64,000 nucleotides of DNA from CAHJXF01 sp038240015 (GCA_038240015.1 JBBSEF010000004.1:1-64000); one strand, 5' to 3'; positions 27,104-36,917 are shown, counted from the stretch's first letter. A program made the numbers and translations. Notes: generated from the sequence alone by a model not told the origin.

Positions 27104-28362
27104 CACGCAATCTTCCGCGCTTCGATCGGCTCAGCGCGTTCGTCGAGAGGCGCATCGGCATGGGGGTGCCCGTAAAGCGCGGTACTCGGTATCGCGAGCC
27201 TGCGACCTTGTGCGTTCAGCAATTCTCTGAACAGTTCGACCACGCGCTCGGCGTTGCGATCCCATGTGAGGCCGCGATCGGCGATGGTTCGCCTCGCACC
27301 GGCGACCACACGCTCGCGCAACGCGACGTCATGCGTCAATCGCTCGATCGCCCGCGTCAGGCCATCCGGATCGAGAGGATCGAACAGCACCGCGTTGACG
27401 CCGTCGTCGAGAACCTCGCGGATGTTGGGCTGATCGGGCGCGACGATCGCGCGTCCGAGAGCGAGATATTCGAACAGCTTGAGCGGCGACGCGTAGGCGA
27501 CGACGCCGGGTTGCAGCGCGATGTCGAAGGTCGCGACATGCGCGGGGATTTGATCGCGCGGCACGATGCCGGTGAATACCACGCGCGATGCGATACCCAG
27601 CGCGGCAGCCTGGGCTTCGAGCGGCGCGCGCGCAGGTCCGTCCCCGACCACCAGCAGCATGCGCGGATGCTCGGGTCCATCCTGCGCAATCGAAGCGATC
27701 ACGCGATCGAGGCCGTGCCAATCGCGCACGAAGCCGGCGAAGCCGAGCACGAGGCGGCCGTTGAGACTCCAGCGACGACGCACTGCGTCGGTATCGAAGG
27801 GGCCTGCGAAATGCCGGTGATTGATGCCGTTGGGAATCGTTTCGATGCGATGTGCGGGACCGGTCACTTCCCGCACGATGTGGCCGAGCGCCGCGGTGAC
27901 CGGCAACACGGCGTCCGCGCCTTGCCACGCGGCGCGTTCGCTGGCGCGCGCAAGACCGTCGAGCGCGATACCGTCGAAGTGTTTGCGCTCGGCGTAGATC
28001 GGCGCATTGACCTCGAGCAGCATCGGCAGGTTGAAGCGCTTCTTCGCGTGCACACCGGCGGTGAGGAACAGGTTGTAGCGCTCGTAGAGCACGTCGGGAC
28101 CGAAGGCCTTGATCGCACGCGCGAGGCGAACGTAGGCATGGAGGCCGTAGGCCCATTCGGTCAGCTCGTAGAGCGCTCGCGGAAGATGTCTTTTCAACCA
28201 CGCGACGAAGCCCGCATCGGAGCCGAAGTCCGCAACGCCCACGGCATCCGGTCCGACGACGCGCACCTCGTGGCCGAGCCTGCGCAACGCACCCACCAGT
28301 TCTTCGAGGTGAACGTATTGCCCATCCTTGGAACGGATGCGATGGTGATACAAGATCTTCAT
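27103..28362 (-). CDS. GT4 family glycosyltransferase
   Basis: 419 residues. MKILYHHRIRSKDGQYVHLE opens a GT-B domain with DVLYERYNLFLTAGVHAKKR, IETIPNGINHRHF, VLGFAGFVRDWHGLDRVIAS and FDIALQPGVVAYASPLKLFEYLALG in the donor half. The ATG at 28362 is chosen over upstream frame that only shadows the amidotransferase gene; the gap to that gene is 11 bp. A hydrophilic ~40-residue tail follows the domain. Confidence 0.9.
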   Translation of the reverse strand: MKILYHHRIRSKDGQYVHLEELVGALRRLGHEVRVVGPDAVGVADFGSDAGFVAWLKRHLPRALYELTEWAYGLHAYVRLARAIKAFGPDVLYERYNLFLTAGVHAKKRFNLPMLLEVNAPIYAERKHFDGIALDGLARASERAAWQGADAVLPVTAALGHIVREVTGPAHRIETIPNGINHRHFAGPFDTDAVRRRWSLNGRLVLGFAGFVRDWHGLDRVIASIAQDGPEHPRMLLVVGDGPARAPLEAQAAALGIASRVVFTGIVPRDQIPAHVATFDIALQPGVVAYASPLKLFEYLALGRAIVAPDQPNIREVLDDGVNAVLFDPLDPDGLTRAIERLTHDVALRERVVAGARRTIADRGLTWDRNAERVVELFRELLNAQGRRLAIPSTALYGHPHADAPLDERAEPIEARKIA

Positions 28363-28373
28363 CGTCGTTCGCG

Positions 28374-30338
28374 CTACGCGGCCTTCATCGCGAGTTGCGG
28401 GCTTTGGCCCACTCCGTCTCTCGCCCCGTCGCTCGCCTCCATCACGTTCTTCAGGAACGCGTCGAACATCAGGATCGACCAGATCGGCGTGCTGTGATCG
28501 CGCGCGCCCGACTGATGCTGCTCGACGATGCGCTTCAACGCATCGCGATCGAACCAGCCGGTATCCGAAAGGCGCGAGCCCAGCAGCGCAGTGCGCACGC
28601 GGCTCGCAAGCGGACCGCGGAACCATTGCGCAAGCGGAATCGAGAAGCCCATCTTGGGCCGATACATGATCTCGTTCGGCAGGTAAGGCTCCATCGCTTT
28701 CTTGAGCAGGAACTTCTGTTCGCCGCCGCGAATTTTCATCGACGACGGCAGCGTGGCAAGCCATTCGACCAGCGGATGATCCATCAGAGGTTCGCGCACT
28801 TCGAGCGAGTGCGCCATCGAGGCGCGATCGACCTTGGTATTGATGTCGCCGACCAGATAGGTCTTCAGATCGATGTACTGGATCTGCGAGAGCGCGTCGT
28901 CGGTCGGCGCGCGCAGCGCGTGACGGCGCATCACTTCGATGGCGTCGTAGCCCGCCAGCTCACGCTTGAACGCGGGACTGTAGATCTGCTGACGCAGCGG
29001 CGAGCGGATCAGCGACATCGTGTGGAAGTAGGCCTCGACCGAATCGCGGCCGAGGGCTTCGAAGGTCGACTTGGCCCGGAACGGGCGCGGCGCCCAATCG
29101 GCTTTCGGGTAGGCGCGGCCGAGCGCCCCGAACACGGGACGACGCATGCCCAACGGAAACGCGCCGCGCATTTTTTCTTCCATCAAATGGAAGCGATAGC
29201 GGCGATACCCACCGAAGCTCTCGTCGCCGCCATCGCCCGACAACGCGACCGTGACGTTCTTTCTCGCGAGCTGACAGACGCGATAGGTGGGGATCGCCGA
29301 GCTGTCGGCGTAGGGTTCATCGTAGAGACGCGCGAGCGTGTCGATCAGATCGAAGTCGTCGCTTTCGACATGCTCGGTGCGGTGGCGCGTGTGATAGCGA
29401 TCGGCGACCTGCCTGGCGTAGATCGATTCGTCGAACTTCGCGTCGTTGAACGCGATCGAGCAGGTGTTGACGGGCTCGTTCGACAGGCCGGCCATCATCG
29501 CGACCACCGCGCTCGAATCGACGCCGCCCGAAAGGAAGGCGCCCAGCGGGACTTCGGACATCAGGCGCATCTTCACCGATTCCCTCAAGCGAGCGACCAG
29601 TTCTTCGCACGCGTCCTCATCGCTGATGGTCGATCCACTGCCCGACTGCACATCGAAGCGCACGTCCCAATACTCTCGCGCTTCGGGTATCGCCTGGCCG
29701 CGACGAATCGCGAGCGTGTGTGCGGGCGGCAGCTTGAACACATCGCGAAATACGGTGCGCGGCTCGGGCACATAACCCAGAGCAAAATATTCTTCGACGG
29801 TCTCGGGCTCGATCACGCGCGCGAGTCCGGGATGCGCGAGCAACGCTTTCAACTCCGACCCGAACAGCAGCATGCCGTCGGACATGATCGTGTAGTACAT
29901 CGGCTTGACGCCCAGCCGGTCGCGCGCGAGGAAGAGGGTTTCGCGATTGCCGTCCCACAGCGCGAAGGAGAAGAAGCCGCGAAAGCGCGTCACGCAAGCC
30001 TCGCCCCACTCTTCCCACGCGTGGACGACGACTTCGGTATCGCTCCTGGTCCTGAACACATGGCCGCGTGCCGTCAGTTCGGTCACCAGGCCCTGATAGT
30101 TGTAGATCTCGCCGTTGTAGACGACGCAGACGGTATGGTCTTCGTTGTAGATCGGCTGATGGCCGGTCGAGAGATCGATGATCGAAAGACGACGATGGCC
30201 GAGACCCACGCCCGCCTCGAAATGAAAGCCGTCGTCATCGGGACCTCGATGCGCGATCGCATCGTTCATCGCCGAGAGGATGTCGCGCGGCACGTCGCGG
30301 CGCGCGCGCGTGTCGAAGATTCCGGTGATTCCGCACAT
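28374..30338 (-). CDS. XrtA/PEP-CTERM system amidotransferase (asparagine-synthase family)
   Basis: 654 residues. A complete glutamine-dependent amidotransferase: Cys2 in MCGITGIFD, AHRGPDDDGFHFE, VYNGEIYN, SDTEVVVHAWEEWG and RDRLGVKPMYY form the glutaminase, and FLSGGVDSSAVVAM (PP-loop 270-276), SGDGGDESFGGY and PKMGFSIPLAQW the synthetase. It matches the subfamily found beside exosortase A genes, probably amidating a uronic acid or similar group in the exopolysaccharide (inference). It contrasts with the cysteine-less homologue at 19420. Confidence 0.95.
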   Translation of the reverse strand: MCGITGIFDTRARRDVPRDILSAMNDAIAHRGPDDDGFHFEAGVGLGHRRLSIIDLSTGHQPIYNEDHTVCVVYNGEIYNYQGLVTELTARGHVFRTRSDTEVVVHAWEEWGEACVTRFRGFFSFALWDGNRETLFLARDRLGVKPMYYTIMSDGMLLFGSELKALLAHPGLARVIEPETVEEYFALGYVPEPRTVFRDVFKLPPAHTLAIRRGQAIPEAREYWDVRFDVQSGSGSTISDEDACEELVARLRESVKMRLMSEVPLGAFLSGGVDSSAVVAMMAGLSNEPVNTCSIAFNDAKFDESIYARQVADRYHTRHRTEHVESDDFDLIDTLARLYDEPYADSSAIPTYRVCQLARKNVTVALSGDGGDESFGGYRRYRFHLMEEKMRGAFPLGMRRPVFGALGRAYPKADWAPRPFRAKSTFEALGRDSVEAYFHTMSLIRSPLRQQIYSPAFKRELAGYDAIEVMRRHALRAPTDDALSQIQYIDLKTYLVGDINTKVDRASMAHSLEVREPLMDHPLVEWLATLPSSMKIRGGEQKFLLKKAMEPYLPNEIMYRPKMGFSIPLAQWFRGPLASRVRTALLGSRLSDTGWFDRDALKRIVEQHQSGARDHSTPIWSILMFDAFLKNVMEASDGARDGVGQSPQLAMKAA

Positions 30339-30375
30339 GATCTGGTTCTCGGGTCGATATCGAAAGGCGTCGCGG

Positions 30376-31701
30376 TCAATAGCGCGTTGAAATCCGATCC
30401 GGACTGCCGACGGCGCCGCCGGAGGCGTTCGAAAGACTCGTGATCGGTCGACAGCGCGAGTCGAGCAGCGTGTCGTAGAGATCGGCGTAGCGCGTGATCA
30501 TCGTGTCGATGGAGAAGCGCGATAGCGCAAGCGCGCGTGCATGGTCACCGTGCTGCCTCGCGCGATTCCGATCGGTTGCGTAGGCCGCGATCGCAGCGGC
30601 CATCGCGTCGACGTCATCGCTGGCGATCAGCGTGCCGGTGCTGGCGTTGGCCAACCCGTCGGCAATCAGTTCGGCGTTGCCGCCGACGCGCGTCGCAACC
30701 ACAGGCACGCCGCACGCCATCGCTTCGAGGATCGTGTTGGAGATGCCTTCGGCTAGCGACGGCAGCACGAACAGATCGAGGCTTGCGAGCAGCGTCGGCA
30801 CGTCGTCGCGTTCGCCCGCGATCCAGATGCGATCGGCCATGCCCGATGCGGCGACCCGGCTTTCGATCGCGGCGCGATCGGGGCCGTCTCCCACGATCAC
30901 GAGCCGCAAGCGATGGGCGATTGCCGGTGCGCGTTGGCATGCGCGCGTGAACGCATCGATCAACAGACGTTGGTGCTTGACCGCTGCGAGGCGGCCGACG
31001 GTTCCGACGACGAACACATCATCGCCCGGAAAGCGTTCAGCAATTGGATCGAGGCGCGGGCCTGCCGGTGCAACCGAACGATCGCGCGGCGCGAAGCGCG
31101 AGGTATCCACGCCGTTGCAGATCTGCGCGATGCGAGTCTCGGCCACGCCGATGCGGTCTTCGAGATAGTGTCGAATCTCACCGGACAGCGCGACGTAGCG
31201 ATGCACCAGCGGACTGAAGAATCGGCGCTGCAGATGATGACTGCGCTTGCCGCCCGCGGCGTCCTGCACGTCCCAACCATGTTCGCCGTGAATGCGGATC
31301 GGCACACGCGCGAGCGCTGCAGGCAGTTGCGCTTCCATCGCCGCGATGTTGCGCGTGTGAACGATGGTCGGAGCGAGGGTGCGGAACAAGCGATACAGCT
31401 TGCGATAGATCGCCAGTCCGTGGCCCGGAGGCTTGTGCAGTTCATGAAAGCTCACGCGTTCGCGGGTGATGCGGCGGCGAAAATCGGTGATGTCGGTGAG
31501 CGCGATCACCGCGTGATCGTAGCGATCGGCAGGCAGCTGGTTGATCAGGTTGACGACGCCGTTCTCGAGACCGCCGACATCGAAGCGAAAGACGACGTGC
31601 GCGATCAAGGGACGAGTAGCGGCGGGCCGAGCGGAAGCGCGCCGATGAGCGGCCAACCGGTCGGCTGCGGACGGCGCGTTCCGGCCGGTCGTCGAGTTCA
31701 T
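30376..31701 (-). CDS. GT4 sugar transferase, PEP-CTERM/EpsH1 system-associated (type 2)
   Basis: 441 residues. PLIAHVVFRFDVGGLENGVV is the signature start of this PEP-CTERM-associated sugar transferase family, with IVHTRNIAAMEAQ, RIHGEHGWDVQD, QICNGVDTSRF, VVGTVGRLAAVKHQ and LPSLAEGISNTILEAMACG (E-x7-E). About 28 disordered residues precede the domain. The ATG at 31701 overlaps the xrtA stop (ATGA). The longer open frame upstream is an xrtA shadow. Confidence 0.93.
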   Translation of the reverse strand: MNSTTGRNAPSAADRLAAHRRASARPAATRPLIAHVVFRFDVGGLENGVVNLINQLPADRYDHAVIALTDITDFRRRITRERVSFHELHKPPGHGLAIYRKLYRLFRTLAPTIVHTRNIAAMEAQLPAALARVPIRIHGEHGWDVQDAAGGKRSHHLQRRFFSPLVHRYVALSGEIRHYLEDRIGVAETRIAQICNGVDTSRFAPRDRSVAPAGPRLDPIAERFPGDDVFVVGTVGRLAAVKHQRLLIDAFTRACQRAPAIAHRLRLVIVGDGPDRAAIESRVAASGMADRIWIAGERDDVPTLLASLDLFVLPSLAEGISNTILEAMACGVPVVATRVGGNAELIADGLANASTGTLIASDDVDAMAAAIAAYATDRNRARQHGDHARALALSRFSIDTMITRYADLYDTLLDSRCRPITSLSNASGGAVGSPDRISTRY

Positions 31702-33449
31702 TGCCGGGCCTGTTGGTGAATCGCGGCCAGACGCGCGGCGATCTGCGGTTCGGCCGCTTCGGCGAAAGACTGGAGCGCGGCTCTGGCTTGCGCGTCGCTC
31801 TGCCCTGCCATCGACGTGGTCACGACAATCACCGCCGAGTCGTCGCCGCGGCCGGTGAGCTTGTCGAGCGCGTTCCAGGCCTTCGCGAGATAGTTGCTGG
31901 TCGTCAGGCGACCGTTGATCCAGTACCAGCGCCAAGCGAGCAGGCGTTCCTCACCGTGACCGGTCTCGCCCTTGATCTCGGTCTCGACGACGCTGAGCGG
32001 ATGACCTGCGACATTTGCATTCGTCGCACGTTGCGCCACCGCGCCCCAAACCTTGTCGGAGACCACCACCACGTCGTTGTCAAACGTGACGAGCTTGCCA
32101 TTGCTCAACTGTCCGCTGTAGTAAGCAACGAACAACGCGACCTTGCCCCGGTCCGACTCGAAGGTCTCGTTGAGCAGCGAACGCGGATGCTGGTAGTGCG
32201 GAGCGAAGCTGGAGAACGCAGGCGCGCCGGCGGTCCATCCGTCGACACGCTCAAGAGCGATCGCTCCGGGATGCGGGGCATCGGCCACACGCTCGAGCCA
32301 TTCGGCGAGAGCAGGCCACGGCAATGCGATCACCAGCACCGCAGCGGCGACCAGAGCGAAGGCGCTCGAGCTGGTCTTCGACGATGGAGCGTTCTCGATC
32401 AGGCGCCCGGATGCGAGCGGCTCTTGCGTATCGGGTCTCGACGCGGCAGGCTCGGGCTCATCGTCATCGCGCCAGAAATTGCCGACCCAGAACAGCAGCA
32501 GCATCACGAGGCCGAAGAACAGCCAGCCATAGATCAGATGATCGACGCCGGTCGCGAGCTTGTTGCTCGACAGGTGCGCGAGCATCACGATCATGTACGC
32601 ACGCAGCCAGTTGGCCACGATCGGCACCAGAATCGCCGCGACGATGAAAGCCGCGCGGCGCCACAGGCCGCGATAGTTGAGATAGGCGAACAGACAGCCG
32701 AGCGTCACCGACGCGATCAGATAGCGCAGGCCGCTGCACGCTTCCACCACCGACCAGTTACCGCTAGGGATCGAAAAGAAATTGCCTTCGCGAAACACCG
32801 GCACGCCCGACAGACGCAACGCGGTGACCGTGAAATCGGCGGTGTAGTCCATCAGCGTGGGCATCAGGAAGTCGCCCGCGGGGACCGCGAAGAACAGGAA
32901 GGCCAGAGGGAACAGGATGCGCTTCGTCACGCCAGTGCCGAATACCGCCCATACCAGGCACGGAATCATCGCGACGAATCCGTATTGCTGGGTCGCATGC
33001 ACGCCGGCCGAATGGCCGAGCAGCCATAACAGGCCACATGCCACGAGCGGCAATAGCGCGAGCGGTTGCGGCTTCGGCGTTACGGACGCGAGGCGATCAC
33101 GCAGACGCCACACCAGCCAGGCGCTGACCGGGAAAATGATATAGCCATGCGCGAACGTCCCGCTACGCGACCACCCGTCGATCAGGTCGATCACGGTTTC
33201 GCGATAGATGCCGAGCAGTGCCGCGAACGCGAGCGTGAACCACAGCCCCGCACTTTTCCACACCGCGGCGTGCGCTGAGCGAGGCTGCGGAAGCGTCTGG
33301 GGATCCGGCTGTTGAAGCGTCTGCAAGGCCGGTACGTCGCGCTCGACTGCGGCATGCGGCGCGGCGACCGGCTGCGGGAGTGCACGCCTGGCGCGCGGTG
33401 CAGGACTTGAGTTGGTGGGTCCGACGATCGCTCCGCTGGCTTCAGGCAT
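31698..33449 (-). CDS. xrtA: Exosortase A fused to EpsI domain (XrtA-EpsI)
   Basis: 583 residues. A Pro/Gln-rich N-terminal tail (about 1-62) is followed by the polytopic exosortase domain. The presumed catalytic residues are in place: Cys238 in VVEACSGLRYL, Arg283 in NWLRAYMIV and His304 in VDHLIYGW. After a linker (about 325-350) the C-terminal EpsI-type domain contains WTAGAPAFSSFAPHY, VALFVAYYSGQ and LLAWRWYWING. The enzyme is expected to cleave PEP-CTERM proteins in the inner membrane; the protein at 53044 is a candidate substrate. The ATG at 33449 overlaps the upstream gene stop by 8 bp. Confidence 0.96.
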   Translation of the reverse strand: MPEASGAIVGPTNSSPAPRARRALPQPVAAPHAAVERDVPALQTLQQPDPQTLPQPRSAHAAVWKSAGLWFTLAFAALLGIYRETVIDLIDGWSRSGTFAHGYIIFPVSAWLVWRLRDRLASVTPKPQPLALLPLVACGLLWLLGHSAGVHATQQYGFVAMIPCLVWAVFGTGVTKRILFPLAFLFFAVPAGDFLMPTLMDYTADFTVTALRLSGVPVFREGNFFSIPSGNWSVVEACSGLRYLIASVTLGCLFAYLNYRGLWRRAAFIVAAILVPIVANWLRAYMIVMLAHLSSNKLATGVDHLIYGWLFFGLVMLLLFWVGNFWRDDDEPEPAASRPDTQEPLASGRLIENAPSSKTSSSAFALVAAAVLVIALPWPALAEWLERVADAPHPGAIALERVDGWTAGAPAFSSFAPHYQHPRSLLNETFESDRGKVALFVAYYSGQLSNGKLVTFDNDVVVVSDKVWGAVAQRATNANVAGHPLSVVETEIKGETGHGEERLLAWRWYWINGRLTTSNYLAKAWNALDKLTGRGDDSAVIVVTTSMAGQSDAQARAALQSFAEAAEPQIAARLAAIHQQARQ

Positions 33450-34785
33450 GTTCGACCTCTGTTGCGAGAAGCGGCCCGGGCGGCACTCGACGTTTGAAAA
33501 CGGGTCCCTGCGCCGACGCTTCCTCACGCGGCGGGACATCGAAGAGTTGATCGACGCTGCGATCGAAGTCCGAATCGAAGCAGCGATCGATGCGCGCCAG
33601 GTTGCGCGACCAGTCGTAGTTTTCGAGCACGACGCTGCGTCCCGCATGGCCGAGCCGTGCGCGTTCGTGCGGGTCGTTCAGCAGTTCGATGACGGTGCGC
33701 GCGAACGACTCGGCGCCGTCGGCGAGCGCGAAGTCGCGTCCCGGTATGGCGTTGAGCGCGATAGCCGACGTCGTCGAAACCACCGTCGCCGCGCCCATCG
33801 CCATCGCTTCGAGCGCCTTGTTCTGAATACCGCGCGCGAGGCGCATCGGCACCACGACCACACCCGCATTCGCGAGATAGGGCCGCACGTCGGGTACGGT
33901 GCCGGTCACGAAGACCTCTTCGGGGCGCACCAGCGAACGGACTTCCACGGTCGGTCTTGCACCGACGATCCAGAAGCTGGCATCGGGCAATCGATGGCGA
34001 ATCAAGGGCATCACTTCGCGGCTGAACCACGCCGCCGCATCGACGTTGGGCTTGTAATCCATCGCTCCGGTGAAAACGATCTTGCGATTGTCCGCATGGT
34101 TGCGACCGTGATGCCAACCCTCGGGCTTGGCGACCGCACTCGCGGAAAAGTATTCCGCGTCCACGCCGTTCTCGACCGTGATGACCGGCGAGATCAGGTC
34201 GCCCGCCAAACGCCGGAACAGCGCCGACTCGGCCTGCGTGACGAACACGCTGGCGATCGCGCGCGCAGCGCTGTAGCGCTCGAAGTCGAGCAGTCTCTCG
34301 GCCTCGCGGCGATATAACCATGCAGCGGCCGCATGGACCGCTGCGGCGTATTGATTCCACTTGTCGGAATCGACGTCGACGAAGTCGATCAGTCGATCGA
34401 CGTCGTCGAGCTCATTGACGTATTGCGCCATCGGCGACGAGAACACGACCACGCGCCGGATGCGATGCTGATCGACGATGTGCTCGACCCAGCGCGTCAT
34501 GCGCGCGTCACGATAATAAGGAATCGCGAGTGCTTGCCCGGTTGCAAGACCGGTGAGGCTGCGCAGCTTGGCGCGACGTGGCGACAGCGGCAGGCACAAC
34601 GTCTGGCCCGTGCAGAGCTGCTTGACTGTCTCGACATGCTGCCAATCGGCCGGGTCGTCGACGAAGGTGCCCAGATGCACGCGATAGCGGCTGGCCAGGT
34701 GCTTCAACACATGGAACGAGCGCAGCTTGTCGCCTTTGTTGGGCGGATAGGGAATGCGATGCGAGAGAAACAGGAGATCGTCCAT
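33442..34785 (-). CDS. GT4 sugar transferase, PEP-CTERM/EpsH1 system-associated (type 1)
   Basis: 447 residues. MDDLLFLSHRIPYPPNKGDK then RSFHVLKHLA is the diagnostic N-terminus of this XrtA-linked family. The rest has GT-B features: FSSPMAQYVNELDDVDRLID, TVENGVDAEYFSA, IVFTGAMDYKPNVDAAAWF and VVPMRLARGIQNKALEAMAMG. The ATG at 34785 shares a base with the femAB stop (TGATG). Upstream open frame is shadow. Confidence 0.94.
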   Translation of the reverse strand: MDDLLFLSHRIPYPPNKGDKLRSFHVLKHLASRYRVHLGTFVDDPADWQHVETVKQLCTGQTLCLPLSPRRAKLRSLTGLATGQALAIPYYRDARMTRWVEHIVDQHRIRRVVVFSSPMAQYVNELDDVDRLIDFVDVDSDKWNQYAAAVHAAAAWLYRREAERLLDFERYSAARAIASVFVTQAESALFRRLAGDLISPVITVENGVDAEYFSASAVAKPEGWHHGRNHADNRKIVFTGAMDYKPNVDAAAWFSREVMPLIRHRLPDASFWIVGARPTVEVRSLVRPEEVFVTGTVPDVRPYLANAGVVVVPMRLARGIQNKALEAMAMGAATVVSTTSAIALNAIPGRDFALADGAESFARTVIELLNDPHERARLGHAGRSVVLENYDWSRNLARIDRCFDSDFDRSVDQLFDVPPREEASAQGPVFKRRVPPGPLLATEVEHA

Positions 34786-35969
34786 CAGCCCAGACTCCTC
34801 GCAATCATCGGCCCGATGCGATTGGCGAGCGCGAGCGGCATGCGCTGCCAGAGCGCGATGAACGCCCGGTATTTGGGATTGAGCGGATTGTTCTCCGGCA
34901 CGCTCGAAGCGCGGATCAGTTTGTATTCGTATGCGAGCGGCTGCGGCGTGAAGCCCCAGTTGCGCTTGAAGTCGTAGGGACCGGTGCCGACCTTGCTGCG
35001 ACCGTAGTCGAACAACGTGAGGCCCTCCTCGCACGAGCGGCGCATCAGCTCCCAATACTTGAAGTCGTTGGCTGCGGTGTCGCGCGAGATCAGCGCATCG
35101 CCTGCGTAATACGGCAGGACCTCGTTGCGAAAATAAAAAGCGAGCACGCTCGACGCCGCGTCGCCGGTGGGCGTCGTGACAGTGAGCACGCGGCAGTCAT
35201 CGCCGAACGTGCTCTTGAGCAATGCGAAATAGCGGCGCGATTGCGCGGGGGTGCCGTGACGATGCACGTTGTCGGCATAGAGCGCGAAGAAACGATCGAT
35301 GTCGCTGTCGATTGCGCTGACGAGATTCGCCTTGATGCCCTTGCGCACCATCGCGCGCTGCTTGCGCGGAATCGCAAGCATGTTGGCTTCGGGATCGCGC
35401 GCGATCTCCTTGCGGAAGGTAACGTAGAGGTCGGTGGTAGTCCACGCCTCACGCGTGCCGTGAACCGCGCTGTGAACCGCGCTATGAACCGCAGTGTCAA
35501 CATGACTGCGAGCGCTGCCGCCGAGGTTGCGGCATTCGAGATGTCCGACACCCATGTCGCTCGCGCGCGCAACGGCTGCGTCGAGCAGCGCGTCGGCGGC
35601 CACGTGGTCTTCCGCGACCACGCCGCCATACACGCAGAACGGCAACGAGATCAGCGCATCGCCGAACAATAGGCTCTTCTGGCGAGCGAGCGGCAGAACG
35701 CCGACGATGCGTCCTTTGCGCTCGGCATAGAGAAATACCGTGCGATGGCCGAAGGCCAGCTCGATCACGTCGCGCCAGGCGGCGCGATGAAAAAACGTCG
35801 CATCGGGTGATGCGAACACGAACGCGTCCCAGCGCGCGAGATCGGCGTCGCCCATCTCGCGAATCACCGGCGCGGAAAGCGCCACAGGTGCGCCGGCTTC
35901 AGGCATGACGGACTCTTCGCCGCTTGCGGGGTTCAGGGGACGCAGGGTTTCGAAGTACTCCGCTTTCAT
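34785..35969 (-). CDS. FemAB-related protein, XrtA/PEP-CTERM system-associated
   Basis: 394 residues, GNAT-like FemAB fold: FASPDATFFHRAAWRDVIE, GVLPLARQKSLLFG, LPFCVYGGVVAEDH, then RKQRAMVRKGIKANLVSAI and FYFRNEVLPYYAGDALIS with FDYGRSKVGTGPYDFKRNWG near the end, as in the XrtA-associated subfamily. FemAB proteins use aminoacyl-tRNA to add residues to cell-wall peptides. Here the target could be an amino group on the exopolysaccharide (inference). An in-frame 12-bp micro-repeat gives AVHSAVHSAVHG around the middle. An internal ATG at 35906 is an alternative start. Confidence 0.93.
   Translation of the reverse strand: MKAEYFETLRPLNPASGEESVMPEAGAPVALSAPVIREMGDADLARWDAFVFASPDATFFHRAAWRDVIELAFGHRTVFLYAERKGRIVGVLPLARQKSLLFGDALISLPFCVYGGVVAEDHVAADALLDAAVARASDMGVGHLECRNLGGSARSHVDTAVHSAVHSAVHGTREAWTTTDLYVTFRKEIARDPEANMLAIPRKQRAMVRKGIKANLVSAIDSDIDRFFALYADNVHRHGTPAQSRRYFALLKSTFGDDCRVLTVTTPTGDAASSVLAFYFRNEVLPYYAGDALISRDTAANDFKYWELMRRSCEEGLTLFDYGRSKVGTGPYDFKRNWGFTPQPLAYEYKLIRASSVPENNPLNPKYRAFIALWQRMPLALANRIGPMIARSLG
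35461..35496. repeat. Three tandem 12-bp repeats inside femAB
   Basis: Units TGAACCGCGCTG, TGAACCGCGCTA and TGAACCGCAGTG run head to tail. On the coding (minus) strand they encode Ala-Val-His-Ser repeats, so unit gain or loss would keep frame. They lie in a variable loop between the two GNAT-like halves. Confidence 0.8.
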
Positions 35970-35996
35970 TTGCGGGATGAAAAGAAAAAGTGCGGA

Positions 35997-36917
35997 TCAA
36001 ACCGAGCCGCGCAAGAAAACGCGGTCGACCCGATCCCATCGAAAATCGTCGAGCAACTTTTCCATCCGCGATTGCATGCGATCGAGATTGACGTAGTGAC
36101 GAAAACGCGTCTTGACGTCGATGCCGCTCACCCGCGGTTGCTCGGGATCCATTTCCCATGGATGGAAATAGAACATGCACGGCTCTCCGTCGACGCGGTT
36201 CACGCGCTTCAACAGCCAGCGCGAAAGCGAATACGGCAACAGCCTGAAATAGCCGCCGCCGCCCGCGGGCCAGTGACGATGGAAGAGATCGACCGTCGTG
36301 ACCGGCACCTCGATCAGATCGGGTCGCGATGCATACGCAAAGCGCGGCGCATCCGGCATGCCGTAGTGATCGTGCCTGACCGGATAGATGCTCGAGCTGT
36401 AGCGATAACCGGCATCGCGAATGCAGTCGAGAGCCCACAGATTTTTTTGATTGATCGAGAAGCTTGGCGCGCGATAGCCCTTGACCTCGACGCCGCCGAT
36501 GTCTTCGAGCAGCTTCTTGGCGCGCACGATGTCGTCGGTGAATTCGGCCGGCGTCTGGTCGGACGCGCGCAGGTGCCCATAGCCGTGGCTCGCCAATTCG
36601 TGGCCGCCCGCGATGATGGCGCGAACGATCAGCGGATGCCGCTCTGCGATCCAGCCGAGCGTGAAGAAGGTCGCCTTGGCATTGCGCGTGGCAAGCAGGT
36701 CGAGAATGCGCGACACGTTCGCTTCGGCGCGACACGGCATGCTGTCCCACGCGCTGCGGTCGATGAAAGGCGCGAACGCCGAGACTTGAAAATAATCTTC
36801 GACGTCGATGGTCAACGCGTTGACGGTTGCGTCCGCGCGCGTGAGCAGCGCATCTCTTCGGCCCTGCGTGTCGCGATAGCGCTCTTCGGATGGCGTCGAA
36901 ACCAATGGCGTGTACAT
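35997..36917 (-). CDS. Polysaccharide deacetylase, XrtA/PEP-CTERM locus subfamily
   Basis: 306 residues. NALTIDVEDYFQVSAFAPFI (34-53) is the signature of the PEP-CTERM-locus deacetylase subfamily. ATFFTLGWIAERHP and ELASHGYGHLR provide the NodB metal-binding His pair, and GYRAPSFSINQKN and CMFYFHPWEMDPEQPR complete the site. It probably deacetylates the exopolysaccharide or its precursor. One base separates it from the wecB stop; the ribosome-binding site overlaps wecB. Confidence 0.95.
   Translation of the reverse strand: MYTPLVSTPSEERYRDTQGRRDALLTRADATVNALTIDVEDYFQVSAFAPFIDRSAWDSMPCRAEANVSRILDLLATRNAKATFFTLGWIAERHPLIVRAIIAGGHELASHGYGHLRASDQTPAEFTDDIVRAKKLLEDIGGVEVKGYRAPSFSINQKNLWALDCIRDAGYRYSSSIYPVRHDHYGMPDAPRFAYASRPDLIEVPVTTVDLFHRHWPAGGGGYFRLLPYSLSRWLLKRVNRVDGEPCMFYFHPWEMDPEQPRVSGIDVKTRFRHYVNLDRMQSRMEKLLDDFRWDRVDRVFLRGSV

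Noticed and set aside
28363..28764. Long N-terminal extension of the GT4 gene at 27103-28362
   Set aside because: It overlaps the amidotransferase in another frame and lacks any GT4 residues; similar extensions at 31702-31935, 34786-35055, 24584-24835 and 5344-5823 were dropped for the same reason.
28395..30443. 682-codon open frame opposite the XrtA amidotransferase
   Set aside because: Mirror of a well-conserved gene; charged, low-complexity product without motifs.
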